A stretch of 5,214 nt of DNA, from assembly GCA_019307645.1 (NCBI GenBank), contig JAFDJF010000235.1, forward strand, positions 1 through 5,214, in the 5' to 3' direction. The DNA is from Deltaproteobacteria bacterium (GTDB taxonomy: Bacteria > Desulfobacterota > DSM-4660 > Desulfatiglandales > Desulfatiglandaceae). The notes under the pieces are model-generated. The model saw nothing but the letters and a program-made list of their open reading frames with translations. It was not told the DNA's origin and did not search any database. Of this stretch, positions 1 through 5,006 are shown piece by piece (the first letter of the stretch is position 1; each line of letters opens with the position of its first letter). A program made the position numbers and the translations under genes.

Positions 1-93
1 CAATGTAATTTGTATTAGGGTTAATAGTATCTGATAATTATCAACTTTGCAAGATTGGATGGCTGTGATGCAGGGTGAAGGGAATCTCTTCTA

Positions 94-365
94 GGAGGCT
101 GTCCGAGAATGCCCTTTTGATTTCGCCAAAAAGCGGCCCAAGCCCACCCTACGGGCGGGTCCCGGAAGCCCAAACTCTTCGTCATGTCCGAAAAATTATC
201 CTCGGAATATCAACTATATGCCTGCCTGTCGAAGCATAGCGTAGATCCCGCTATCGGGGCCCTGTTAAATTCACGATAGTGACAGCGCAGCGTATTTAAC
301 CGGTGTGGTAATTTTTTCGGACATTCCTCGATTTTGGAAAAAATTGCTATTCTCGGACAGCCTCC
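94..365. mobile_element. MITE-like palindromic element, TA-flanked, no transposase
   Basis: Seen: a perfect 20-bp inverted repeat, CTAGGAGGCTGTCCGAGAAT at 91-110 and its reverse complement at 349-368. Each arm ends in CTAG, so the simplest reading is a 272-bp element with 17-bp perfect terminal repeats (94-110 and 349-365) and a TA duplication at 92-93 and 366-367. The inferred empty site is then CTAG. Beyond the perfect arms the similarity continues imperfectly. A nested inverted repeat lies inside (184-200 with 307-324), with smaller stems further in. Known: IS630/Tc1-mariner-type elements duplicate TA, and IS630 favours CTAG targets. Inferred: this is a non-autonomous derivative mobilised in trans by such a transposase. 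No transposase frame is present. It could instead be an intergenic palindromic repeat with an RNA role. Confidence 0.6.
184..324. repeat. Nested inverted repeat inside the palindromic element
   Basis: The arms are 184-200 and 307-324. Both read ATGTCCGAAAAA from the outside inward, with one extra A in the right arm and a few differences further in. The core TGTCCGA matches the core of the outer terminal repeats (TGTCCGAGAAT), so the inner arms may be diverged copies of the outer ends. Between them lie further pairable segments: CTATCG (251-256) with CGATAG (274-279), and GTTAAAT (264-270) with ATTTAAC (294-300). A transcript of this stretch could fold into a long branched hairpin on either strand. 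Confidence 0.55.
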
Positions 366-495
366 TAGGAGCGTATCAGGAAGAAGTGTCTTACACGGGT
401 ATGTGCTATAGGAATTCAGGAATGTTGGGGTAGGTTTCCACATGCATAGGGCTTCTCTTGCCTGGCATTATAATAATGATAAATAGCCCAAAATG

Positions 496-531
496 CTGTG
501 CTCAAAATGGAGGGTTCTTGTTTGAACACAG
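496..531. terminator. Hairpin, possible weak terminator after the 81-residue gene
   Basis: An 11-bp inverted repeat (496-506 with 521-531), with one position that pairs as G-U when read on the minus strand, encloses a 14-nt loop. It lies about 53 nt past the stop codon of the minus-strand small gene. On that strand it is followed only by GCATTTTGGG, so the U-tract is short and rho-independent termination is uncertain. No plus-strand gene needs a terminator here. Confidence 0.3.
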
Positions 532-583
532 TTTCTGAAGCCGCAGCTTACTCAACCATCAGGAATCTTGGTTTCATAAAGGA

Positions 584-829
584 TTAGCCTACCCGCCAGA
601 CTCTCACGCCATCTTCTTCCCGGTTGATCAGTGACCTGAATTTCTTGCCGGTCTTGACCCCGTAATAGCGAGCAGACCCTTTGACTTTACGCTTCAATAA
701 GTCAACGGTTTCCACCTTTCCTGTCTTAATCAAGACTGAATCGCCCACTTCCATTTCAGGCCATGGGAATTTGAATTTGGAATGGACTTCAGGAAAAGGC
801 ACACCTTTCTCTATTTTTCCAACTTTCAT
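584..829 (-). CDS. Small conserved-type protein of unknown function (81 aa)
   Basis: I cannot assign a function. The protein is small and basic. It has an N-terminal KIEKGVPFPE segment, a central WPEMEVGDSVLI segment (about residues 23-34) of the kind that forms a beta-strand turn, and a C-terminal basic part with SARYYGVKTGKKF followed by DGVRVWRV. From memory, small hypothetical proteins with this order (a 'MEVGDS' segment, then a basic 'ARYYG..TG.KF', then a 'GVRVWRV' end) occur in phage and bacterial genomes; that is recollection, not a search. Start choice: a GTG ten codons upstream (859) has no Shine-Dalgarno sequence, whereas the ATG at 829 has AAGGGGGG seven bases before it. The frame is complete, ending in TAA. 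The gene lies 199 bp downstream of mltA on the same strand, with its own candidate promoter at 948-976. A short DNA- or RNA-binding role would fit the charge but is a guess. Confidence 0.72.
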   Translation of the reverse strand: MKVGKIEKGVPFPEVHSKFKFPWPEMEVGDSVLIKTGKVETVDLLKRKVKGSARYYGVKTGKKFRSLINREEDGVRVWRVG

Positions 830-836
830 AAGAACA

Positions 837-844
837 CCCCCCTT
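837..844 (-). promoter_or_regulatory. Strong ribosome binding site deciding the start of the 81-aa gene
   Basis: On the minus strand AAGGGGGG lies seven bases before the ATG at 829. It favours that codon over the in-frame GTG at 859, which lacks any purine-rich sequence at suitable distance. Confidence 0.65.
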
Positions 845-947
845 AACTATAAAATTCACGACTAAGTCTTTGAGACTATTTTTCTATTTTCACGGATTGA
901 GAAACCAGACGGATAAGGCAAATAAAAAAAGAGGATTTATTCGAAGC

Positions 948-976
948 ACTATAAACAAAAAAAAAGTAAAGTTCAA
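948..976 (-). promoter_or_regulatory. Candidate sigma70 promoter for the 81-aa gene
   Basis: Reading the minus strand, TTGAAC (971-976) is followed after a 17-base spacer by TATAGT (948-953), matching the consensus hexamers at 4 and 5 of 6 positions. The spacer includes a nine-base T run (957-965). Transcription would start near 941, giving a leader of about 110 nt before the ATG at 829. The leader contains a short hairpin (AGTCT/AGACT at 865-877). The surroundings (about 878-1028) are clearly more AT-rich than the genes, which both supports a promoter and makes chance matches more likely. Confidence 0.4.
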
Positions 977-1028
977 TCAATTTTTTGAATTTTTCATGGA
1001 GGCTTGCATTTTTTTGGTGCGGACCGAT

Positions 1029-2237
1029 TCAATCTTCCTTCCCAATAAGTAAATACAGATCTCCTTCGTGCTTCATATGACCGGCAGCCACTTCTGCATA
1101 CGGACCGCTACCCCAGAAAAGATCCGCTCTCCCCGCACCTTTGATTGCCCCGCCGGTGTCCTGGTTCAGGACAAAACGGGAGAATTTGTTCCATTCGGTA
1201 ATTCTGTACTCATCATCCACAGTCGGTTTTTGGCATGATACAAATGCCAGGGCTCCTTTTGGAAAAACCCTGGCATCCAGGGCAAGAGATCTTCCGGGCA
1301 CAAGGGGAACATTGATATTGCCCAAAGGCTCGGACTCCAGAATACGGAAGAATACATAGGAGGAATTGCAGCTGATGACCTCATTGCTGACCTCCGGATG
1401 CGCAGACAGGTACTCCCGAATGGCCTGCATGGACATCTCTTCTTTTGTGAGAAAACCCTTGTCCAGCATATACCGGCCAATGCTGCGATAAGGCAGGCCA
1501 TTTGATGCCTGGTAACCCACACGTATTGTTTTTCCGTCGCGTAATCTTAGCTTACCTGAACCCTGTATATGGAGGAAAACTGCGTCCAGAGGATCCTTCA
1601 ACCAGGCAACTTCCAACCCCTTTCCATCAAGCACTTTTTCAACTTCTATCTGGTATCTGGTAAAATAGGGCACGACTTTATTCCCGTCAATCCTTGCGGT
1701 AATTCTATCGTCTTTGAATCTTTTACTGAAAAGAGATAAATCAATCCTCACCAAATCATCCGGTTTTCCGTACAGGGGATATTTAAAGGTCTCGTCAGGC
1801 GCCAGACTTGCCTCTAAAACAGGTTCAAAGTAACCGGTAAAGAGGACCTTGTTATTCCCTGCCCGACCTGCAGCCCGGTAGATTTGGAACTGTTTCCTGA
1901 TCTTCCTGTTCAATTGCTTCCAGTCATGATTTCCAGATATGAGCTTTAAAAAAGCCTCCTGACTCTCCCGGACCTGTTTACACGTAAACCTGTGAGGCCC
2001 GTACTGATAAATCGTTTGCGGGTTAATCTTGTTCAGGTACACGAGGTTTCTTTCGAGGACCATTTTCAGGGACTCAAAGTCCATGTCATCCTGGAAAGTA
2101 GGCGGACAAAACCGTACAGGTATAAGCGCCTCTTCAGGACGGGAGGCCTCCTTTTTCAGTGTCGGGTAACAGCCGAAAAGGCATATGGCGGCAACCAAAG
2201 CCAGAGATACAAAGATACTCCGGGGATAAACGGGCAT
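1029..2237 (-). CDS. mltA: Membrane-bound lytic murein transglycosylase A (MltA), lipoprotein
   Basis: MltA cleaves the MurNAc-GlcNAc bond of peptidoglycan, leaving 1,6-anhydro-MurNAc ends, and usually sits on the inner face of the outer membrane. Seen (402 aa, numbered from the chosen start): a lipoprotein signal ending in the lipobox LFGC with lipidated Cys23; the MltA barrel domain with VLFTGYFEP (about 131-139) and FLHIQGSGKLRLRDG (about 221-235); and a C-terminal 3D domain with QDTGGAIKGAGRADLFWG (about 359-376), in which Asp360 lies at the position of the catalytic aspartate and Asp372 is a second conserved one. Length is slightly above the roughly 365 residues of the E. coli protein. 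Start choice: a GTG two codons upstream (2243) lies inside the Shine-Dalgarno region GAGGTG, so the ATG at 2237 is preferred. A promoter lies upstream at 2320-2348. The gene is divergent from moaA, so no functional link is implied. Confidence 0.95.
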   Translation of the reverse strand: MPVYPRSIFVSLALVAAICLFGCYPTLKKEASRPEEALIPVRFCPPTFQDDMDFESLKMVLERNLVYLNKINPQTIYQYGPHRFTCKQVRESQEAFLKLISGNHDWKQLNRKIRKQFQIYRAAGRAGNNKVLFTGYFEPVLEASLAPDETFKYPLYGKPDDLVRIDLSLFSKRFKDDRITARIDGNKVVPYFTRYQIEVEKVLDGKGLEVAWLKDPLDAVFLHIQGSGKLRLRDGKTIRVGYQASNGLPYRSIGRYMLDKGFLTKEEMSMQAIREYLSAHPEVSNEVISCNSSYVFFRILESEPLGNINVPLVPGRSLALDARVFPKGALAFVSCQKPTVDDEYRITEWNKFSRFVLNQDTGGAIKGAGRADLFWGSGPYAEVAAGHMKHEGDLYLLIGKED

Positions 2238-2242
2238 AAACA

Positions 2243-2246
2243 CCTC
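2243..2246 (-). promoter_or_regulatory. Ribosome binding site deciding the mltA start
   Basis: GAGG on the minus strand lies five bases before the ATG at 2237. The alternative in-frame GTG at 2243 overlaps this site and would lack a binding site of its own. Confidence 0.55.
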
Positions 2247-2286
2247 AAACTCATAAAATGGGTTTCAATTCGTCAGGGGACTCGGA

Positions 2287-2304
2287 CATGATAATCATAT
2301 CATG
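2287..2304. promoter_or_regulatory. Palindrome in the predicted mltA leader, possible operator or hairpin
   Basis: A perfect inverted repeat CATGATA / TATCATG (7 bp arms, 4-bp centre) lies between the predicted mltA transcription start (near 2313) and its ATG. As DNA it could bind a dimeric repressor just downstream of the promoter; as RNA it could form a small hairpin about 50 nt before the start codon. It is AT-rich and short, so chance is possible. Confidence 0.35.
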
Positions 2305-2319
2305 ACTTTTCTGGGACGG

Positions 2320-2348
2320 GTTATAAAATAGATGTCCCTGGTTTTCAA
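2320..2348 (-). promoter_or_regulatory. Sigma70-like promoter for mltA
   Basis: On the minus strand TTGAAA (2343-2348) and TATAAC (2320-2325) are separated by 17 bases, each hexamer matching consensus at 5 of 6 positions. The predicted transcription start is near 2313, about 76 nt upstream of the mltA ATG. It is the best-looking promoter in the window. Confidence 0.55.
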
Positions 2349-2419
2349 GTGTTCAAGTCCGAAAGCGATAAATCCGGTGACCCGGGCAGAACCGGCAGGA
2401 CGGATTATTGATCATTAAT

Positions 2420-2447
2420 TTGACTATTGCACTTTACTTAATATATT
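2420..2447 (+). promoter_or_regulatory. Sigma70-like promoter for moaA
   Basis: TTGACT (2420-2425) and TATATT (2442-2447) are separated by 16 bases, each matching consensus at 5 of 6 positions. Transcription would begin near 2454, about 57 nt before the moaA GTG. The -10 hexamer lies within a 20-bp perfect palindrome, so a protein bound there would cover the promoter. Confidence 0.5.
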
Positions 2448-2458
2448 TACATATATTA
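2439..2458. promoter_or_regulatory. Perfect palindrome over the moaA -10, candidate operator
   Basis: TAATATAT, a 4-bp centre, then ATATATTA: 8-bp arms without mismatch. Written another way it is TAATATA-N6-TATATTA. Known: the molybdate-responsive repressor ModE binds palindromes built on TATA-type half-sites with a short spacer, upstream of molybdenum-uptake and cofactor genes. Inferred: this may be such a site, repressing or tuning moaA. The all-AT half-sites lack the outer CG bases I recall from E. coli sites, and no modE gene is in the window, so the regulator is unproven. Confidence 0.4.
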
Positions 2459-2460
2459 CA

Positions 2461-2485
2461 GCATCCTTCGATTAAGACCGGATGC
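2461..2485 (+). other. Short hairpin in the moaA leader
   Basis: GCATCC (2461-2466) and GGATGC (2480-2485) form a perfect 6-bp stem with a 13-nt loop, between the predicted transcription start and the Shine-Dalgarno sequence. It is too small to be the Moco riboswitch known upstream of E. coli moaA, and I see no other conserved elements of that riboswitch. Confidence 0.25.
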
Positions 2486-2510
2486 ATGCCCAAAAGCGAG
2501 AGGAGCTTAA

Positions 2511-3512
2511 GTGGAAAACAATCATACTCAACTGATCGATCAACACAATCGTTTTCTCAACTATATGCGTGTTTCCATCACCGACCGGTGCAACCTCAGT
2601 TGCGTTTATTGCGTACCCCGCGGTGGTGTTCCCAAGTTGAATCACAGAGATATCCTTACATACGAAGAAATTCTTCGCCTGGCAAGAATTGCCGTGAACC
2701 TTGGAATTATTAAGATCCGTCTGACCGGAGGAGAACCGCTCGTACGTAAAGGCATATTTGAATTCATTCCTCAATTAGCCGCACTTCCGGGGCTCAAAGA
2801 GCTTTCCCTTACCACAAATGGGATTAATCTCAGAGATAACATAGATAAGATACGTTCCGGGGGGATAAAGAGAATCAACGTGAGCCTGGATACCCTGAAT
2901 CGGGAAAAGTATGAAAACATAACAGGGTTCGACGGCTTCCAACAAGTCTGGGAAGGCCTGGAACTAGCGAGGAAGTTGAATTTCAACCCGATCAAAATAA
3001 ATGTTGTCCCCATCAGGGGAGTCAATGATAATGAGGTCCTGGATTTTGCCAGGTTATCTCTTCATTATCCGTATCATATCAGATTCATAGAACGAATGCC
3101 GATCGGAACTTTAGGCCCGGATGTCCTTACACATTTTATACCAAACACTTTTGTCAAAACGCAGATTGAAGGGCTGGCAAAACTCATCCCGATCCCCAAA
3201 ACCGAATTTGACGGCCCGGCCGAACGGTTTAAATTTAAAGGAGCGCCAGGCGAAATCGGCTTCATAAGCCCGTTGACCAACCATTTCTGTCACACGTGCA
3301 ACCGGCTGCGCCTCACTGCCGAGGGTCACTTGAGACCCTGCCTGCTCTCTGATCAGGAAGAAGACCTGAAAAGCCCGATGAGGAGCGGTGCTTCAGACCA
3401 TAACCTGGAACAGATATTTTTGAAAACGGCCCTCAACAAACCCCACAGACATCACCTAGACTCCCAGAACTCACCACTGTCTTCAAGGCAAATGTCATCC
3501 ATCGGGGGATGA
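2511..3512 (+). CDS. moaA: GTP 3',8-cyclase MoaA (molybdenum cofactor biosynthesis, radical SAM)
   Basis: MoaA converts GTP to 3',8-cyclo-7,8-dihydro-GTP using S-adenosylmethionine; MoaC then makes cyclic pyranopterin monophosphate, the first stable precursor of molybdenum/tungsten cofactor. Seen (333 aa): the radical-SAM cluster CNLSCVYC (Cys27, Cys31, Cys34) following RVSITDR; LTGGEPLVR (71-79), the SAM-binding GGEP motif; RFIERMPIG (191-199); the C-terminal second cluster ligands Cys260, Cys263 and Cys277 around FCHTCNRLRL, with the GTP-contacting arginine pair; and a C-terminal Gly-Gly, which in this family reaches into the active site and is needed for activity. Length is usual and nothing is missing. 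The start is GTG with AGGAG (2501-2505) five bases upstream. The gene stands alone: divergent from mltA, convergent with the amidohydrolase 45 bp away, with no other moa/moe gene in view. Confidence 0.97.
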   Translation: MENNHTQLIDQHNRFLNYMRVSITDRCNLSCVYCVPRGGVPKLNHRDILTYEEILRLARIAVNLGIIKIRLTGGEPLVRKGIFEFIPQLAALPGLKELSLTTNGINLRDNIDKIRSGGIKRINVSLDTLNREKYENITGFDGFQQVWEGLELARKLNFNPIKINVVPIRGVNDNEVLDFARLSLHYPYHIRFIERMPIGTLGPDVLTHFIPNTFVKTQIEGLAKLIPIPKTEFDGPAERFKFKGAPGEIGFISPLTNHFCHTCNRLRLTAEGHLRPCLLSDQEEDLKSPMRSGASDHNLEQIFLKTALNKPHRHHLDSQNSPLSSRQMSSIGG

Positions 3513-3557
3513 ACTCATACAAAAAGGTAAAGTTGCACAAAATTTCAGGATCCAAGA

Positions 3558-4403
3558 TCAATCTTGCGAGTTTAGCAGCTTCGCCGCATTCAAACCTGCT
3601 ATTTGATCGACATGGCGGGGAAAAAGGCCTGCCAAGGCCATTTCCTTGAAGTATCGCTGAGGCTTCAGTAGGGGGTAATCGCTCCCGAAAAGGATTTTCT
3701 CAAACCCGATTATGTCCCCGGCTATTCTGTAAATATCCGGAGTGTATAGATAAGGTGAGGCTGCAGTATCAAACCAGACGTTATTGAGGACCTCTTTTAC
3801 TTCTTTTTTCAATAGCGCAAAAAAGAAGAGCCCTCCACCCCAGTGAGCCAGAACGATTCTGTTTGAAGGGTAGGATTTGGCAAACCGGTAGATTTGATGC
3901 AAGGTTATGGGAGCCTTGCCCGGGTAGTTGTGCCCCACCGGTTCATTGACATGAAGCAGCATGGGAACATCATATTGAGAACACAGGGACATGACATCCT
4001 TGAAGGCATCTGTGATTTCAGATGTCAGTCCTGAGCCATAAACCGCAAGCTCCCCCACCCCGGAAAGTCCCGAATCCAGGCAACGTTCCGCCTCCCCTGC
4101 TCCCCCGGGTGACAGGATGGAAAAACAGCAAAAACCGGTCAGGCGATCTGGATACCGATGAACTGACTCAATAATATAGTCGTTGTGTCTTTGGAAAAGC
4201 GCCTCATCTTCCCATGGAAACCCGAAAATAACAGACCTGTCAACTTCCGCCTCATCCATGTTATTGATTAGATCGCTAACACCCGCAAGGCTTGACTGGG
4301 GAGAGCTGTAGAGGCTTTTAAAGGCAGCTTCCCGGGGAAACAGGGCGTTTCTGTCATCCCTGAAAAAGGGGGGGAAAACGTGCGTGTGAAAATCAATAAT
4401 CAC
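3558..4403 (-). CDS. Amidohydrolase-family (amidohydrolase 2 / TIM-barrel) metal-dependent hydrolase
   Basis: Seen (281 aa): an N-terminal DFHTHVF with metal-ligand His6 and His8; GVGELAVYG with Glu118; MLLHVNEP with His151; VLAHWGG with His187; and LFGSDYPLL with Asp242. This order of HxH, His, His and Asp is the metal-binding set of the amidohydrolase superfamily, and 'GSDYP' near the end is typical of the amidohydrolase-2 branch, which includes ACMSD-like decarboxylases, lactonase-type hydrolases and many uncharacterised members. There is no signal peptide, so it should be cytoplasmic. The substrate cannot be told. The GTG start overlaps the stop of the upstream thioredoxin-like gene by four bases (GTGA), with only a weak ribosome binding site, which suggests translational coupling. 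Its 3' end faces moaA with 45 bp between; I see no strong terminator there. Confidence 0.88.
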   Translation of the reverse strand: MIIDFHTHVFPPFFRDDRNALFPREAAFKSLYSSPQSSLAGVSDLINNMDEAEVDRSVIFGFPWEDEALFQRHNDYIIESVHRYPDRLTGFCCFSILSPGGAGEAERCLDSGLSGVGELAVYGSGLTSEITDAFKDVMSLCSQYDVPMLLHVNEPVGHNYPGKAPITLHQIYRFAKSYPSNRIVLAHWGGGLFFFALLKKEVKEVLNNVWFDTAASPYLYTPDIYRIAGDIIGFEKILFGSDYPLLKPQRYFKEMALAGLFPRHVDQIAGLNAAKLLNSQD

Positions 4404-4924
4404 TCAAAAAGCCTTTTCAAAGATTTCTCAAGCGCATCAGGACTAAAACCTTGAAATTTGTCCCTGACCTGTCCCACTCGGTCAATCACATACAAGGTAG
4501 GTATAGCCGGCGCCTCTCGCCCGAAATATGCATCGATCACATCGAGGTCAAAGCGCAAAACCGCATAGTTCATCTTGAATTTTTTACAAAATGCCCGAAG
4601 GTACTCGTTGTCAACCTTGCGGGTGTCATCCGTTGAAATCCCCAGGATAACCAATCCGTTATCTTTGTATTTCTTCTGCAGTTCGACAAGTTCCGGAATC
4701 GAGGCCCTGCAGGGAGGGCACCAGGTCGCCCAGAAATCAAGGACAACGACACTGCCACGGTATTGTTTAAGCGTAACCGTCTTGCCGGAGAGGTCTGGAA
4801 GTGAGAAATCCGGCGCCTTCGGGCCGGCCCCAACCTCCTCCTGGCACCCGAAACTGAAAAGAGAGAATAAAAGCAGCCCTACCCCACAGATTGACATTTT
4901 GCATTTGATTTTGCGATATCGCAT
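4400..4924 (-). CDS. TlpA/ResA-like thioredoxin-fold lipoprotein (thiol-disulfide oxidoreductase)
   Basis: Such proteins reduce or exchange disulfides in periplasmic proteins, for example during cytochrome c maturation; the specific partner here is unknown. Seen (174 aa, numbered from the chosen start): basic N-terminus, hydrophobic segment and lipobox SFGC with lipidated Cys27, so it is likely membrane-anchored facing the periplasm; then APDFSLPDLSGKTVTL, usual at the start of AhpC/TSA-Redoxin domains; the active site WCPPC (Cys69, Cys72); and APAIPTLYVID with cis-Pro142. The CPPC pair and the ~25-residue insertion before the cis-proline fit TlpA/ResA rather than classical thioredoxin or peroxiredoxin. 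Start choice: a GTG at 4930 overlaps the Shine-Dalgarno AGGGGG, so the ATG at 4924 is preferred. It leads a two-gene unit with the amidohydrolase. No clear promoter is seen upstream; TTGAAC and TAAAGA are only 15 bases apart. Confidence 0.92.
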   Translation of the reverse strand: MRYRKIKCKMSICGVGLLLFSLFSFGCQEEVGAGPKAPDFSLPDLSGKTVTLKQYRGSVVVLDFWATWCPPCRASIPELVELQKKYKDNGLVILGISTDDTRKVDNEYLRAFCKKFKMNYAVLRFDLDVIDAYFGREAPAIPTLYVIDRVGQVRDKFQGFSPDALEKSLKRLFE

Positions 4925-4929
4925 GAACA

Positions 4930-4935
4930 CCCCCT
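4930..4935 (-). promoter_or_regulatory. Ribosome binding site deciding the thioredoxin-like gene start
   Basis: AGGGGG on the minus strand lies five bases before the ATG at 4924. The in-frame GTG at 4930 overlaps it and is therefore an unlikely start. Confidence 0.6.
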
Positions 4936-5006
4936 GTTCTTTACATTTTTGGTAACTGGTTCAAGTTGTCAGGTTTCCGCCACAAAAACAGGCAGGATTC
5001 AAGATT

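Larger units (their letters stand above)
1..583. other. Gene-free 583-bp stretch holding a palindromic element and a hairpin
   Basis: I see no believable coding region here. The longest open frame (210-443, minus) runs through the palindromic element, has no ribosome binding site and reads as low-complexity translated repeat. Positions 1-90 are AT-rich; one minus frame is open across them, but it has no start and no recognisable protein character. Positions 94-365 are the palindromic element described separately. Positions 369-495 contain nothing I can name apart from a 13-bp AT palindrome (466-478), whose TATAAT-like core has no -35 at proper spacing. A GC-containing hairpin lies at 496-531. 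Confidence 0.6.

Noticed and set aside
210..443. 77-codon open frame on the minus strand
   Set aside because: It lies across the palindromic element and its right flank, has no ribosome binding site and no protein-like motif.
466..478. TATAAT-like AT palindrome as a promoter
   Set aside because: No -35 hexamer at 16-18 bases on either strand and no gene suitably placed downstream.
957..989. Rho-independent terminator after mltA on the minus strand (TTCAA/TTGAA stem at 972-989 followed by a T run at 957-965)
   Set aside because: The stem is five pairs and nearly all AT, too weak for a terminator; the same bases serve better as the -35 region of the next gene's promoter.
2461..2510. Moco riboswitch upstream of moaA
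   Set aside because: The leader is only about 57 nt with one 6-bp stem, far too short for the multi-helix Moco riboswitch, and no recognisable conserved parts are seen.
3360..3512. Possible frameshift in the moaA C-terminus, which has a divergent stretch before the end
   Set aside because: The frame continues into the family-typical SSRQMSSIGG ending with the Gly-Gly tail, so the gene is intact.
3553..3566. Terminator between the convergent moaA and amidohydrolase genes (CAAGAT/ATCTTG palindrome)
   Set aside because: The stem has six pairs with a two-base loop, overlaps the amidohydrolase stop and is not followed by a T run on either strand.
4575..4955. Open frame of 126 codons on the plus strand opposite the thioredoxin-like gene
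   Set aside because: It is a shadow of the strongly supported minus-strand gene with the CPPC active site.
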